Assembly: GCF_000184685.1 (NCBI RefSeq)
Contig: NC_014830.1
Coordinates: 3,658,001 to 3,722,000 of the forward strand
Direction of reading: 5' to 3'
DNA length: 64,000 nucleotides
Source of the DNA: Intrasporangium calvum DSM 43043
GTDB taxonomy: Bacteria; Actinomycetota; Actinomycetes; Actinomycetales; Dermatophilaceae
In this document: in pieces, positions 35,605 through 44,651 of the stretch
Position numbering within the stretch: the stretch's first letter is position 1
Layout: each line of letters begins with the position of its first letter
Notes under the pieces: model-generated
Database searches by the model: none
Seen by the model: only the letters and a program-made list of their open reading frames with translations
Told to the model about the DNA's origin: nothing
Translations under genes and position numbers: made by a program

Positions 35605-37260
35605 TCACCCCTCCTGCATCGGGATCCGGACGCCGCGATCGCGCGCGACCTCCTCCGCCCGCTCATACCCTGCGTCGACGTGCCGGATCACGCCCATGCC
35701 GGGATCGTTGGTCAGGACGCGCGCCAGCTTCTGCGCAGCGAGCGGCGTTCCGTCAGCCACCGACACCTGGCCGGCGTGCAGCGACCGGCCGATGCCGACG
35801 CCGCCGCCGTGGTGGATCGACACCCAGCTCGCCCCGCTGGCCGTGTTGACGAGCGCGTTGAGCAGCGGCCAGTCGGCGATCGCGTCGGAGCCGTCGGCCA
35901 TGGCCTCGGTCTCCCGATACGGCGAGGCCACCGAGCCTGCGTCGAGGTGGTCGCGGCCGATGACGATCGGCGCCGAGATCTCCCCCGAGGCCACCATCTC
36001 GTTGAAGCGCAGCCCCGCCTTGTCGCGCTCGCCGTAGCCCAGCCAGCAGATCCGGGCCGGTAGCCCCTGGAAGGCGATCCGGTCCTGCGCCCCCCGGATC
36101 CACTTGTGCAGGCGGTCGTTGTCGGGGAAGAGGTCGAGGACGGCCCGGTCGGTCGCCGCGATGTCCTTCGGGTCGCCGGAGAGCGCAACCCACCGGAACG
36201 GCCCCTTGCCCTCGCAGAAGAGCGGCCGGATGTAGGCAGGCACGAAGCCGGGGAACTCGAACGCACGCTGATACCCACCGAGGCGCGCCTCGTCGCGGAT
36301 CGAGTTGCCGTAGTCGAAGACCTCCGCGCCGCCGTCCTGGAACTCCACCATCGCCTGGACGTGCGTGGCCATCGACTCGCGCGCCCGGTCGGTGAACTCC
36401 TCGGGCTTCTTCTCGGCGTACTCGTGCCAGTCCTCGAGCGCGATCCCCTCGGGCAGGTACGAGAGCGGGTCGTGCGCCGAGGTCTGGTCGGTGACGATGT
36501 CGATCGGGACGCCGCGGCGCAGCAGCTCGGGGAAGATCTCGGCCGCGTTGCCGACGACGCCGACGGACCAGCCCCGGCGCTCCTCCTTCGCCCGCAAGGC
36601 CTTGTCGACCGCCTCGTCGAGGTTGTCTGCGACCTCGTCGAGATACCTGTGCTCGACGCGGCGGTGCAGGCGGGCCGGGTCGACGTCGACGATGAGGCAG
36701 GCGCCGTCGTTCATCGTGACGGCCAGCGGCTGGGCGCCGCCCATGCCGCCGCAGCCGCCGGTCAGGGTGAGCGTGCCGGCCAGCGTGCCGCCGAAGCGCT
36801 TCTCCGCCACCGCGGCGAACGTCTCGTACGTCCCCTGGACGATGCCCTGCGTCCCAATGTAGATCCAGGACCCCGCGGTCATCTGGCCGTACATCGTCAG
36901 GCCAAGGTGCTCGAGCCGCCGGAACTCCGGCCAGTTCGCCCAGTCGCCGACGAGGTTCGAGTTGGCAATGAGCACGCGCGGGGCCCACTCGTGCGTCTGC
37001 ATGACGCCGACGGGTCGGCCGCTCTGGACGAGCATCGTCTCGTCCTGCTTCAGGGTCGTCAGGGTGCGCACCATCGCATCGAACGACTTCCAGTCGCGCG
37101 CCGCCCGGCCCGTGCCGCCGTAGACGACGAGGTCGTCGGGCCGCTCGGCGACCTCGGGGTCGAGGTTGTTCATGAGCATCCGCAGCGGGGCCTCGGTGGC
37201 CCACGACTGCGCGGTCAGCCGGGTGCCGCGCGGGGCGCGGACGGGTCGTGCACCTTCCAT
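35605..37260 (-). CDS. hutU: Urocanate hydratase
   Basis: A 551-residue urocanase that hydrates urocanate to imidazolone-propionate with tightly bound NAD+. Signatures include [78 protein letters not shown] (the NAD glycine-rich region), [15 protein letters not shown] and the ending [26 protein letters not shown] 37260 has GAAGGGA six bases upstream. It follows hutH on the same strand across 180 bases that contain a hairpin and repeats, so it likely has its own promoter. Normal length. Confidence 0.95.
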   Translation of the reverse strand: MEGARPVRAPRGTRLTAQSWATEAPLRMLMNNLDPEVAERPDDLVVYGGTGRAARDWKSFDAMVRTLTTLKQDETMLVQSGRPVGVMQTHEWAPRVLIANSNLVGDWANWPEFRRLEHLGLTMYGQMTAGSWIYIGTQGIVQGTYETFAAVAEKRFGGTLAGTLTLTGGCGGMGGAQPLAVTMNDGACLIVDVDPARLHRRVEHRYLDEVADNLDEAVDKALRAKEERRGWSVGVVGNAAEIFPELLRRGVPIDIVTDQTSAHDPLSYLPEGIALEDWHEYAEKKPEEFTDRARESMATHVQAMVEFQDGGAEVFDYGNSIRDEARLGGYQRAFEFPGFVPAYIRPLFCEGKGPFRWVALSGDPKDIAATDRAVLDLFPDNDRLHKWIRGAQDRIAFQGLPARICWLGYGERDKAGLRFNEMVASGEISAPIVIGRDHLDAGSVASPYRETEAMADGSDAIADWPLLNALVNTASGASWVSIHHGGGVGIGRSLHAGQVSVADGTPLAAQKLARVLTNDPGMGVIRHVDAGYERAEEVARDRGVRIPMQEG

Positions 37261-37310
37261 GTCAGTTCCCTTCTCGTCCAAGCAGTTTCAGTTCAAGACC
37301 AACGCGGTGC

Positions 37311-37333
37311 CGTATGCCGCTGGGCTGGCTCCC
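37311..37333 (+). repeat. CGTATGCCGCT repeat upstream of hutU
   Basis: Exact core plus GGGCTGGCTCCC, 51 bases upstream of the hutU start, immediately followed by GATCGAAAGAGC repeats. Confidence 0.85.
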
Positions 37334-37438
37334 GATCGAAAGAGCACTTCGTGACACCACCCCGATCGAAAGAGCAGTTCGTCCGCCGTTCCCTGACGGC
37401 CACAGTGTGCCGAGGGCGGACGAACTGCTCTTTCGATC
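37334..37438. terminator. GATCGAAAGAGCAGTTCGTC repeats forming a long hairpin after hutH
   Basis: One unit at 37334-37352, a second at 37364-37384, and an inverted third at 37418-37438. The second and third make perfect 24-bp arms (37364-37387 and 37415-37438) around a 27-base loop. The hairpin ends one base before the hutH stop, so it is a strong candidate terminator for hutH, or an mRNA-stabilising element. Confidence 0.8.
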
Positions 37439-37439
37439 A

Positions 37440-39008
37440 TCAGTGGAGGGGGCCGGTGACGGACTCGACGGCGGCGAGCGCCCGGCCCGACCGGACGAGG
37501 TCGACGGCCGCCTCGATCTCGGGGGCGAGGAACCGGTCGGTGCCCACGGCCTCGACGGACTCGCGCAGTGCGGCGATGACCGCCCCGGTTGCCGGCGCCG
37601 CCTGGAGGGGCGCCCTCATCTCGATGCCTCGGGAGGCCGTCAGGAGCTCGATCGCGAGGACGCGGGTCAGCGCATCGACCGAGCGACGCAGCTTGCGCGC
37701 CGCCGACCACCCCATCGACACGTGGTCCTCCTGCATCGCCGAGCTCGGGATGGAGTCGACGGACGCCGGCACGGCGAGGCGCTTCATCTCCGAGACCATG
37801 GCGGCCTGCGTGTACTGCGCGATCATGTGGCCGCTGTCGACCCCCGGGTCGTCGGCGAGGAAGGCGTTGAGCCCGTGGGACCGGTCCTTGTCGAGGAACC
37901 GGTCCGTCCGCCGCTCGGACATCGACGCGACGTCCGCGGCGACGATGGCGAGGAAGTCCAGGACGTAGGCGACCGGCGCCCCGTGGAAGTTGCCGTTGGA
38001 CTCGACCCGCCCGTCCTTCGTGATGACGGGGTTGTCGATGGCCGAGGCGAGCTCCCAGCCCGCGACCCGCGCCGCATGCTCCACGGTGTCCCGTGCGCCA
38101 CCGGCGACCTGCGGAGCGCAGCGCAGCGAGTAGGCGTCCTGGACGCGCGTGCAGGCGTCGGTGCGGTGCGACTCCCGGATCGGCGAGCGCGCCATGACCG
38201 CACGGATGTTGGCCGCTGAGAGTGCCTGTCCGGGGTGGGGCCGCAGCTCGTGCAGGTCGGCGGCGAACACGTCGTCGGTGCCGAGCAGGCCCTCGACGCT
38301 CATCGCGGCGGTGATGTCGGCGACCTTGAGCAGGCCGCGAAGGTCCTCGATCGCCAGGATGAGCATCCCGAGCATGCCGTCCGTGCCGTTGATGAGCGCC
38401 AGGCCCTCCTTCTCGGCGAGCACGACGGGCTCGATCCCGTGGTCACGCAGGGCGGTCCCGGCGTCGGTCAGGGTGCCGTCCCCGAGCCGGACCGGCCCCT
38501 CCCCCATCACCGCGAGCGCACAGTGGGCGAGCGGCGCCAGGTCACCGGAGCAGCCGAGCGAACCGTACTCGTGCACGAGGGGGGTGATCCCGGAACTCAG
38601 CACAGCGGCATACGCCCTCGCTGTCTCGACGCGCACGCCCGTGCGACCGGTCGCCAACGTGGACAACCTGAGCAGCATGAGCGCCCGGACGACCTCGCGC
38701 TCGACCTCTGCGCCGGTACCGGCGGCATGGGAACGGACGAGCGACCGCTGCAGCTGCGCCCGCATCTCGGTCGGGATGTGCCGGGTGGCGAGCGCCCCGA
38801 ACCCCGTCGAGATGCCGTAGTGCGGCTCGGTGTCGTCGGCGTGCGCCTCGACGATCGCGCGGCTGCGGGCGATCTCGCCCTCGGCCTCCGCGGACAGCTC
38901 GACGCGGGCGCCGTGCCGTGCGACGGCGACGACGGCGTCGAAGGTGAGCGGCCCGCTGCCGACGGACACGGTGGCGGGCGAGGTGCGCGTCTCGGTCATG
39001 GGGACCAT
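37440..39008 (-). CDS. hutH: Histidine ammonia-lyase
   Basis: A 522-residue enzyme that converts L-histidine to urocanate and ammonia, first step of the pathway. The catalytic MIO cofactor is made from three residues in GSLGCSGDLAPLAH; here they are Cys-Ser-Gly rather than the more usual Ala-Ser-Gly, a variant known from actinobacterial enzymes. Also visible: YGISTGFGALATRHI at the N-terminus (catalytic Tyr), NGTDGMLGML, QDAYSLRCAPQVAG and SNGNFHGAPVAYVLDFLA. ATG 39008 is favoured by AAGGGGG just upstream; ATG 38999 is in frame. Divergent from the IclR gene across a perfect palindrome. Confidence 0.95.
   Translation of the reverse strand: MVPMTETRTSPATVSVGSGPLTFDAVVAVARHGARVELSAEAEGEIARSRAIVEAHADDTEPHYGISTGFGALATRHIPTEMRAQLQRSLVRSHAAGTGAEVEREVVRALMLLRLSTLATGRTGVRVETARAYAAVLSSGITPLVHEYGSLGCSGDLAPLAHCALAVMGEGPVRLGDGTLTDAGTALRDHGIEPVVLAEKEGLALINGTDGMLGMLILAIEDLRGLLKVADITAAMSVEGLLGTDDVFAADLHELRPHPGQALSAANIRAVMARSPIRESHRTDACTRVQDAYSLRCAPQVAGGARDTVEHAARVAGWELASAIDNPVITKDGRVESNGNFHGAPVAYVLDFLAIVAADVASMSERRTDRFLDKDRSHGLNAFLADDPGVDSGHMIAQYTQAAMVSEMKRLAVPASVDSIPSSAMQEDHVSMGWSAARKLRRSVDALTRVLAIELLTASRGIEMRAPLQAAPATGAVIAALRESVEAVGTDRFLAPEIEAAVDLVRSGRALAAVESVTGPLH
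38604..38614 (-). repeat. CGTATGCCGCT repeat inside hutH
   Basis: Exact core, sense, coding Ala-Tyr-Ala-Ala; its extension (GTGCTGAGTTCC) has drifted from the consensus. Confidence 0.75.
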
Positions 39009-39051
39009 CGAACCCCCTTCAGCGTGACGCAGCGGCCCTCGGAGGAGCACA

Positions 39052-39073
39052 ATTGTCTCGGATCCGAGACAAT
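39052..39073. promoter_or_regulatory. Perfect 22-bp palindrome, candidate operator of the IclR Hut regulator
   Basis: Centre 20 bases read TTGTCTCGGATCCGAGACAA, with one further matching pair outside. It lies between divergent hutH and iclR, 43 bases from the hutH start. A close relative is at 33579-33596 before the M20-hutF-hutI operon. Confidence 0.75.
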
Positions 39074-39103
39074 CCGCCTCGGTCCGACCCGAAGGGGGCC
39101 GGC

Positions 39104-39868
39104 GTGCCGAACGCGCCAGCAGCCGCAAGCGCTCTCGATGTGCTCGAGTACCTCTCGCGCCACGCGGAGCCCGTCCCGGCCGCGTCCATCGCGCGGGACC
39201 TGCCGCTGCCCCGGTCCTCGGTGTACCACCTGCTCAAGGTCCTGTGCTCGCGCGGCTACGTGACGCACTACGTCGAGGACCGCCGCTTCGGCCTCGGCTC
39301 CGGCGCGTACGAGCTGGGCTCGGCGTACCAGCGGCAGGCCCCCCTGGCCCGGGTCGCCCGGGGGCCGGTGCGCCGGCTCGTCGACCAGGCGGGGCGCAAC
39401 GCGCACTTCGCGACGCTCGACGGCCGGGACGTGATCTACCTGCTCGAGGAGCGGGCTCCGAGCCAGCCCACCCTCGTCACCGACGTCGGCGTCCGCCTGC
39501 CCGCCCACCTGACGGCGAGCGGCGTCGCCATGCTGTCGGCGCTGCCCGGGCCGCAGGTGCGGGCGCTCTATCCGGACCGCGAGTCCCTCACCCAGCGCCA
39601 CGGGACGGGGCCGCGGTCGCTCACCGAGCTGCGGGCCCTCCTGGCCCGCACGCGGGCCGACGGCTTCGCTCGCGAGGACGGAACGGTCACGCCAGAGCTG
39701 TCCTCCGTCGCCGTCGCCGTCCTCGACCGGGCGGGTCGGCCGCTCGCCGCGGTCGCGGTGACCTTCCGCAGCGCCGACGCGCAGGAGGAGCACGTCGCCG
39801 AGCTCGTGGGCCGGGCCCGGGCCGCCGCCACGGACATTGCCCGCCGGCTCAGTCCCAGCCCTCGCTGA
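39104..39868 (+). CDS. IclR family transcriptional regulator (probable Hut regulator)
   Basis: A 254-residue IclR-type regulator. The winged helix-turn-helix is in SALDVLEYLSRHAEPVPAASIARDLPLPRSSVYHLLKVLCSRGYVTH (condensed order, residues 9-55), and the C-terminal effector domain includes LVTDVGVRLPAHLTASGVAMLSALPG and FAREDGTVTPELSSVAVAVLDRAGRPLAAVAVTF. Divergent from hutH. The GTG at 39104 has GAAGGGGG at good spacing; an in-frame TTG at 39053 lies inside the palindrome and is less likely. Control of the hut genes in response to histidine or urocanate is inferred from position and the two matching palindromes. Confidence 0.85.
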   Translation: MPNAPAAASALDVLEYLSRHAEPVPAASIARDLPLPRSSVYHLLKVLCSRGYVTHYVEDRRFGLGSGAYELGSAYQRQAPLARVARGPVRRLVDQAGRNAHFATLDGRDVIYLLEERAPSQPTLVTDVGVRLPAHLTASGVAMLSALPGPQVRALYPDRESLTQRHGTGPRSLTELRALLARTRADGFAREDGTVTPELSSVAVAVLDRAGRPLAAVAVTFRSADAQEEHVAELVGRARAAATDIARRLSPSPR

Positions 39869-39891
39869 GCCGGCCGCAGGACAGCTCATGC

Positions 39892-39915
39892 CGTATGCCG
39901 CTGGGCTGGCTCCCG
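39892..39915 (+). repeat. CGTATGCCGCT repeat between convergent iclR and membrane-protein genes
   Basis: Exact core plus GGGCTGGCTCCCG, 24 bases after the iclR stop. Confidence 0.85.
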
Positions 39916-39967
39916 CACGCCGGCTGGGCCGGGCGCGGGGGCCGGGCGCGGGGGCCGGCAGCGCCAC

Positions 39968-42900
39968 TCACTCCCAGTCGGCCGTGGCCTCCTTGACGCG
40001 GGTCAGGCCATGGCGTGCGACCGCCTTGCCGCGCTCGAGGAAGGCCGCCACGAGGACAGCGCCCAGCCCGACGACCGCGATGAGGGCCCAGAGGGCGGCC
40101 CCCTCCCAGCTCGGAAGGAGCTGGACAAGCGGGACGGCCACGAGAAGGAGGAGGGCGAGCAGGCCCGTTCCGACACCGGCCGCCACCCGCCGCCGCACCT
40201 TGGTCACCACGCCCCACGCGGCAACACCGAGCCCGAGGGCCAAGGCCACCGCAAGGTGCTCGAGCGACTCGGTGACGGCCTGGGCCAGCGAGGGACCCAC
40301 GAGCAACGCCACACCCACCTGCTCGAGCCAGACGACGTCGGGGTCCGCGACCCGCTCGCCGCGCTCCGCCCGGTCTCGGCGCCACAGCCCGACGGAGACG
40401 AGGACAGCCATCCCGATGGGGGCGACGACCCACGTCGGACGGCCTTCGAGGGCCTCGAGCGCGAACGCCACCCACGCTGCCGCGGCGAAACCGGGAGCGA
40501 GCATCTGCACCTGCAGCCGACGGTAGGCCACCCCCGAAGCCACCGCCAGCAGCGCGGCGGCGGCGAGCGGTGCGGAAAGGAGGGCCCAGCCGGCCGCGGC
40601 ATCGGCGGACAGGGGCGTGAGGAGCGCCCAGGCCGTGAGGGCGACCCCGAGTCCCGTCAGCGGACGGCGCCACGTTGGCGCGTGTCGTCCCCCGACCAGG
40701 GCCAGCAGGGCGACGGCCGACGCGGAGGCGGTCAGGCAGAGGGTCCACACGGCGCCGGCCACCGAGGCGTCCGAGACCTGCAGCGCGACGAGCAGCCCCA
40801 GCGCGAGGAAGGCCGCGGCCAGGTCGCGCAGCCAGGGCAGGCGAACCCGGGAGGAGGCTGCGCCCAGGGTGACGGCGACGACGGCGAGCCCGAGGACGAC
40901 CCACCAGCTTGCGCGAGCGTCGGGCAGGCCGCGGGCCGCGTCAGGGAGCAGGACGGCAGCCGCGGCGCCGGACGTCACGAGCGTGCCCGCGCTCCCCCAG
41001 ACGATGAGCCACTCGCGGTCGATGCTCGTGGTCAGGAGCAGTGCGGCGGCGAGGAGCACCCCCGCTCCGACCAGCGCCGAGGCATCGACGACGGCCTGGT
41101 CCTGCCAGCCGAGCCAGTCGACGCCCACGATCCACGCGGCGACGGCGGCTGCGGCGCCGGCGACCCGCACCGGGTGCTGGGCCGGACCGGAGAGGACGGC
41201 TCCGAGGGTCGACAGCGTCGCGGCGAGCCCGAGCAACGCCAGGGCGAGCCAGCCGGCGCCTGCCCATCCGGCGCCGACGAGCCCGAGTGCCGAGCCGACA
41301 GCGAGGAGTGGGAGCAGCGCCGCAGGCAGCAGCCGGAGTCGCACGCCGGCGGCGATGCCCGCGATGCCGAGGGCGACGTACACCGGGCTGGCCGGCCGGC
41401 CCGACCCGGCGAGGACGAGCCCGCTGACCGCGATCGGCGCCGAGGCCACGGCTGCCGGCCAGCCCCAACGGGACCACCACGGGCCGCTGGCGCGCATCGA
41501 GAACAGGTGCCCGACGACGAGGAGCGCGAGGACCACTGCGACGGCGATCCATGGTCGAGCCTCCAGCGCGGGCCGGGCCAGCAGGAGCACCCCCCACCAG
41601 GCAGCGGCCACGGCCATGCCGGCCAGGACCCCGGCGCGGGACAGCGCCGCCACCGCGAGGAGAGCCAGCCCGACGGTCACGAGGAGCCAGCCGGCGACCG
41701 GCTGGGAACCGCTGGCCAGAGCGACGGCGAGCCCGGCGCCGGTCGAGACGGCCCCGATGCCGAGCGGCGCCCGGGCCCAAGGGTGGGTCGGGCGCGCTCT
41801 GAGCTGCCAGGGCTGCCCGATCACATCCGCAGTGGCGGCGCCGACCACCAACAGGACACCCACCGACACCGACGCGAGCGCAGCCGCCACCTCGACGGGC
41901 TGGGCCGCAAACCATGGCCACAGCTCCCGCCCGAGCAGGAAGGCCGTCGGCACCGGGGCGGCCCACGCGACCCAGGTCATCACCAGGTGCCGCCGCACCG
42001 GGGGCAGGACGGCGACCACCAGCGCGATGGCGCCCCACGCGACCGCCGCAGGAAGGTTCTCGACGGCGAGCGCCGTTGCGACGAGACCGACGGCGAAACC
42101 TCCCCAGGCCGTGGCGACGGCGACGCGCTCAGGGCAGCCGGTGCGGGGCACCAGCGCGTATGCCAGGGCGGCACCCGTGACGACGGCCGGCGCCCACGTG
42201 TCGGTCCACAGGAGAAGTCCGGACCGGTCGAGGGCGAGCGAGACCGTGAGCGGCAGGCCGGCCAGCGCGAGCGCGTAGGGCAGCCACCCGGCGCGCTCGT
42301 CGGCGGAGCGCAGCGCCGCACCGAGGTCGGACCTGTCCGTCGCGTCGAACCAGCTCGTCAGCGACCACGCCACGGTGGCGGTGGCGGCGGTGGCCACCCC
42401 ACCCCACGGCGCTCCGAGCACCGGCAGGACGGCGAGAACGCCGAGGAGGTGTCCGGTCACCCCGATCGAGGCCGCCGGCCCGGACCACCTCGGACGGTTC
42501 GGCCGGTGGGCCAGGACAACGAGCCCGAGCCCCGCTGCCCCCAGCACCGCGTAGCGGACGTCGTCGCCGGCCCCGACAGCCGACGAGGCGGCCAGCCAGG
42601 CGAGCGCGGTCAGCGACGTGACGGCCGGAACCCGCCACTCGTTCGTCGCTGGTCCGATCGCGGCCCCCACGGCGAGGAACGCGAAGGCGAGGGCCACCAA
42701 CCACCGCCCCCGGGGGTCCGGCGCCCACAGCCAGGACTCCACCGCGAGCAGGGCGACCAGGGCTGTCCCGACCGACCACCAGAGCGGCCAGTACCCGTCG
42801 CCACGTCGGTCGTGCCGGTCGTGCCGGTCGTGCCGGTCGTGCCGGTCGTGCCGGTCGTGCCGGTCGAGCCGGTCGAGCCAGCCGCGGCGGGCGGGGACCG

Positions 42901-44545
42901 CAGCGAGCAGCACGAGGGCCGCCCCGCCTGCCGCTCCCACCGCCGGGTCCGTCGCCGCCACCAGGGCGAGAACGGCCCCGACCGGCAGGACCGCCGTCGC
43001 CACGTCGAGCCACACGCGGGCCGGGGCGGCCCGGTAGGGCCTGATCCGCCGCATCGCCGCCCAGCCGCTCGCTCCGGCGAGGGCGGCGGCCGCCCAGCCC
43101 GGCTCGACCCAGGTCGCGACCAGCGTCAGGACGAGGCCGATGCTGGGCAGCAGGAGGGCCGGAGCCGGTCGGCGGCGCTGCGCCCCGGCCCTCTCCAGGA
43201 TGGCGAGGAACCCCGCCGCGGCCAGGACAGAGACGGCCGCCACCGCCGGGGTGTCAGGCCCCAGGACGAGGGTGGAGTCGGGGTCGAGCACCGCGCCCGG
43301 CTCGGCGGCCAGGCCCAGGATGAGCGCCGCCCACACCGTCAGCCACCACAGCGGCTCTGCGGCTCCCGGCGCGAGAGCGGGGAGCCGCGGCGCGAGGAGC
43401 TCGATGCTCAGGAGGACGGCGACACCGGCCACGAGCACCGCAGCCACCGGCGCGCCCTCCGCCGCCCAGGTGAGCAGCGCGAGGGAGCCGACGACCACGA
43501 GACCCGGAACTGCGGCCGTCCTGCTGGCCTCGGCGAGGGGGGCCCGCGGGCGGAACTGAGCCCACCCGAGCGTGACCAGCACCGCGAGGGCCATGGCGGC
43601 AGCCTGGGCTGCACTCGGGTTCGCGACCGCCTTGCCCTCGGGGATGGCCCGGCCGATCCCCATGGTGGCCATGGCGACCGCCAGCCAGGCAACCGGGGCG
43701 ACGAGGAAGCGCAGCCCGCTGTCTGGCACCCTCCTCGACCACGCGGCATAGGCACCGGCGACGACGCCGAGCATCACGGTCAGGGCCACGACGAGAGGCA
43801 CGCCGCTCAGGTCGGGCGGCAGCTCGACGCCGTCGAGGAAGGTCGTGATGAGCATGATCGGCAGGACCAGCCCGCCGGCGAGCTCGAGCGCCCGCCCGAC
43901 GAACTCGGCACGACGCCGGCGCAGCAGAGCACCGGCGGCGAAGGGTGCCGCGGCGATGACGGCCTCTGCGACGGGCCGCAGCTCGCGGGCCACGTCACCG
44001 AACGCGAAGGCCACCAGGCCGAAGGCACCGACGAAGAAGAGCAGCACGCCGAGGTAGGCGAGGCCGTGGACCGCCAGGTCCGAGCCCACGGCCTCGAGCG
44101 TCCGCCCCCACCACTGCCGCAACGGCGACGGGCGGGACGCGGGCACGGGAGGGAGGACCGGCTCAGGTGGTGGAAGCACGCCCGGTCCCGCCCACGAGCG
44201 TGCCGCCGACGGTGCTGGTGCTGGCGCGAGAAATGGCGGCAGCAGCCCCGGGAGGCGGCCCGGCACCAGCGGGCCGAGGTCGCCCGGAAGCGGCTCGCCC
44301 GTCGCCAGGGGATGGGGCCGCACCCCTGCGCTGGCCTCGAGCCGCAGATCGGAGATGACCGCGGAGAGGATCGCTTCGGACGCCATCGTGAGCACTCCCC
44401 TGGACCGGGCTTCGGGAAGGAGCACCTCCTCGGCGAAGTCGAGGTGCGTCAGGTCCTGGACCGTGACCCCCCGCCGAGCGCCGTGCGACGAAGGAGACGG
44501 GGTCCGGGGTGTGTCGTGCGGCGACATGGTCGAAGGCTCGCTCAT
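39968..44545 (-). CDS. Very large polytopic membrane protein, function unknown
   Basis: A 1,525-residue protein. About 165 N-terminal residues are soluble, including a helical DFAEEVLLPEARSRGVLTMASEAILSAVISDLRLEA segment and a Pro-rich stretch. The rest is a run of dozens of hydrophobic helices, many Ala/Leu/Val/Trp-rich, with short loops, like the very large actinobacterial proteins annotated with a SCO7613 C-terminal domain. No catalytic motif is recognised. A 9-bp tandem repeat at 42807-42878 encodes about seven copies of Arg-His-Asp plus flanking in one loop. ATG 44545 is favoured by GGGAG at eight bases; the frame is open further upstream into a divergent gene. Function unknown. Confidence 0.7.
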   Translation of the reverse strand: MSEPSTMSPHDTPRTPSPSSHGARRGVTVQDLTHLDFAEEVLLPEARSRGVLTMASEAILSAVISDLRLEASAGVRPHPLATGEPLPGDLGPLVPGRLPGLLPPFLAPAPAPSAARSWAGPGVLPPPEPVLPPVPASRPSPLRQWWGRTLEAVGSDLAVHGLAYLGVLLFFVGAFGLVAFAFGDVARELRPVAEAVIAAAPFAAGALLRRRRAEFVGRALELAGGLVLPIMLITTFLDGVELPPDLSGVPLVVALTVMLGVVAGAYAAWSRRVPDSGLRFLVAPVAWLAVAMATMGIGRAIPEGKAVANPSAAQAAAMALAVLVTLGWAQFRPRAPLAEASRTAAVPGLVVVGSLALLTWAAEGAPVAAVLVAGVAVLLSIELLAPRLPALAPGAAEPLWWLTVWAALILGLAAEPGAVLDPDSTLVLGPDTPAVAAVSVLAAAGFLAILERAGAQRRRPAPALLLPSIGLVLTLVATWVEPGWAAAALAGASGWAAMRRIRPYRAAPARVWLDVATAVLPVGAVLALVAATDPAVGAAGGAALVLLAAVPARRGWLDRLDRHDRHDRHDRHDRHDRHDRRGDGYWPLWWSVGTALVALLAVESWLWAPDPRGRWLVALAFAFLAVGAAIGPATNEWRVPAVTSLTALAWLAASSAVGAGDDVRYAVLGAAGLGLVVLAHRPNRPRWSGPAASIGVTGHLLGVLAVLPVLGAPWGGVATAATATVAWSLTSWFDATDRSDLGAALRSADERAGWLPYALALAGLPLTVSLALDRSGLLLWTDTWAPAVVTGAALAYALVPRTGCPERVAVATAWGGFAVGLVATALAVENLPAAVAWGAIALVVAVLPPVRRHLVMTWVAWAAPVPTAFLLGRELWPWFAAQPVEVAAALASVSVGVLLVVGAATADVIGQPWQLRARPTHPWARAPLGIGAVSTGAGLAVALASGSQPVAGWLLVTVGLALLAVAALSRAGVLAGMAVAAAWWGVLLLARPALEARPWIAVAVVLALLVVGHLFSMRASGPWWSRWGWPAAVASAPIAVSGLVLAGSGRPASPVYVALGIAGIAAGVRLRLLPAALLPLLAVGSALGLVGAGWAGAGWLALALLGLAATLSTLGAVLSGPAQHPVRVAGAAAAVAAWIVGVDWLGWQDQAVVDASALVGAGVLLAAALLLTTSIDREWLIVWGSAGTLVTSGAAAAVLLPDAARGLPDARASWWVVLGLAVVAVTLGAASSRVRLPWLRDLAAAFLALGLLVALQVSDASVAGAVWTLCLTASASAVALLALVGGRHAPTWRRPLTGLGVALTAWALLTPLSADAAAGWALLSAPLAAAALLAVASGVAYRRLQVQMLAPGFAAAAWVAFALEALEGRPTWVVAPIGMAVLVSVGLWRRDRAERGERVADPDVVWLEQVGVALLVGPSLAQAVTESLEHLAVALALGLGVAAWGVVTKVRRRVAAGVGTGLLALLLLVAVPLVQLLPSWEGAALWALIAVVGLGAVLVAAFLERGKAVARHGLTRVKEATADWE
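42807..42878. repeat. Eight tandem 9-bp units CGGTCGTGC within the giant membrane protein gene
   Basis: Six exact units followed by two CGGTCGAGC variants, in frame, coding alternating Asp-Arg-His (or Asp-Arg-Leu) on the minus strand. Likely variable in copy number. Confidence 0.9.
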
Positions 44546-44651
44546 GCTCCACGCTCCCGCCAGAGCACGAGTACTCACCAGTGACGAAGGTCCTGAGCCG
44601 CGTTCCGCCGGCCGCGAGCAACGGTCGTTCCGCGACGCATAGGCTCCGACC

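Noticed and set aside
37261-37281. TTG 37281 as start of hutU
   Set aside because: ATG 37260 has a strong ribosome-binding site and matches the normal N-terminus.
37261-37310. IclR palindrome before hutU
   Set aside because: The best match (around GTTTCAGTTCAAGAC) agrees at fewer than half of the positions of the two clear sites.
37311-37438. Insertion sequence remnant in the hutH-hutU gap
   Set aside because: Only short repeats and a hairpin, no transposase fragment or direct target repeats.
42807-42878. CRISPR-like array
   Set aside because: Nine-base units in frame without spacers; a coding tandem repeat.
40010-44584. A 1,524-residue open frame antisense to the giant membrane protein
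   Set aside because: Extreme Gly/Arg/Asp/Glu composition and no recognised segment; the minus-strand protein has coherent hydrophobic helices.
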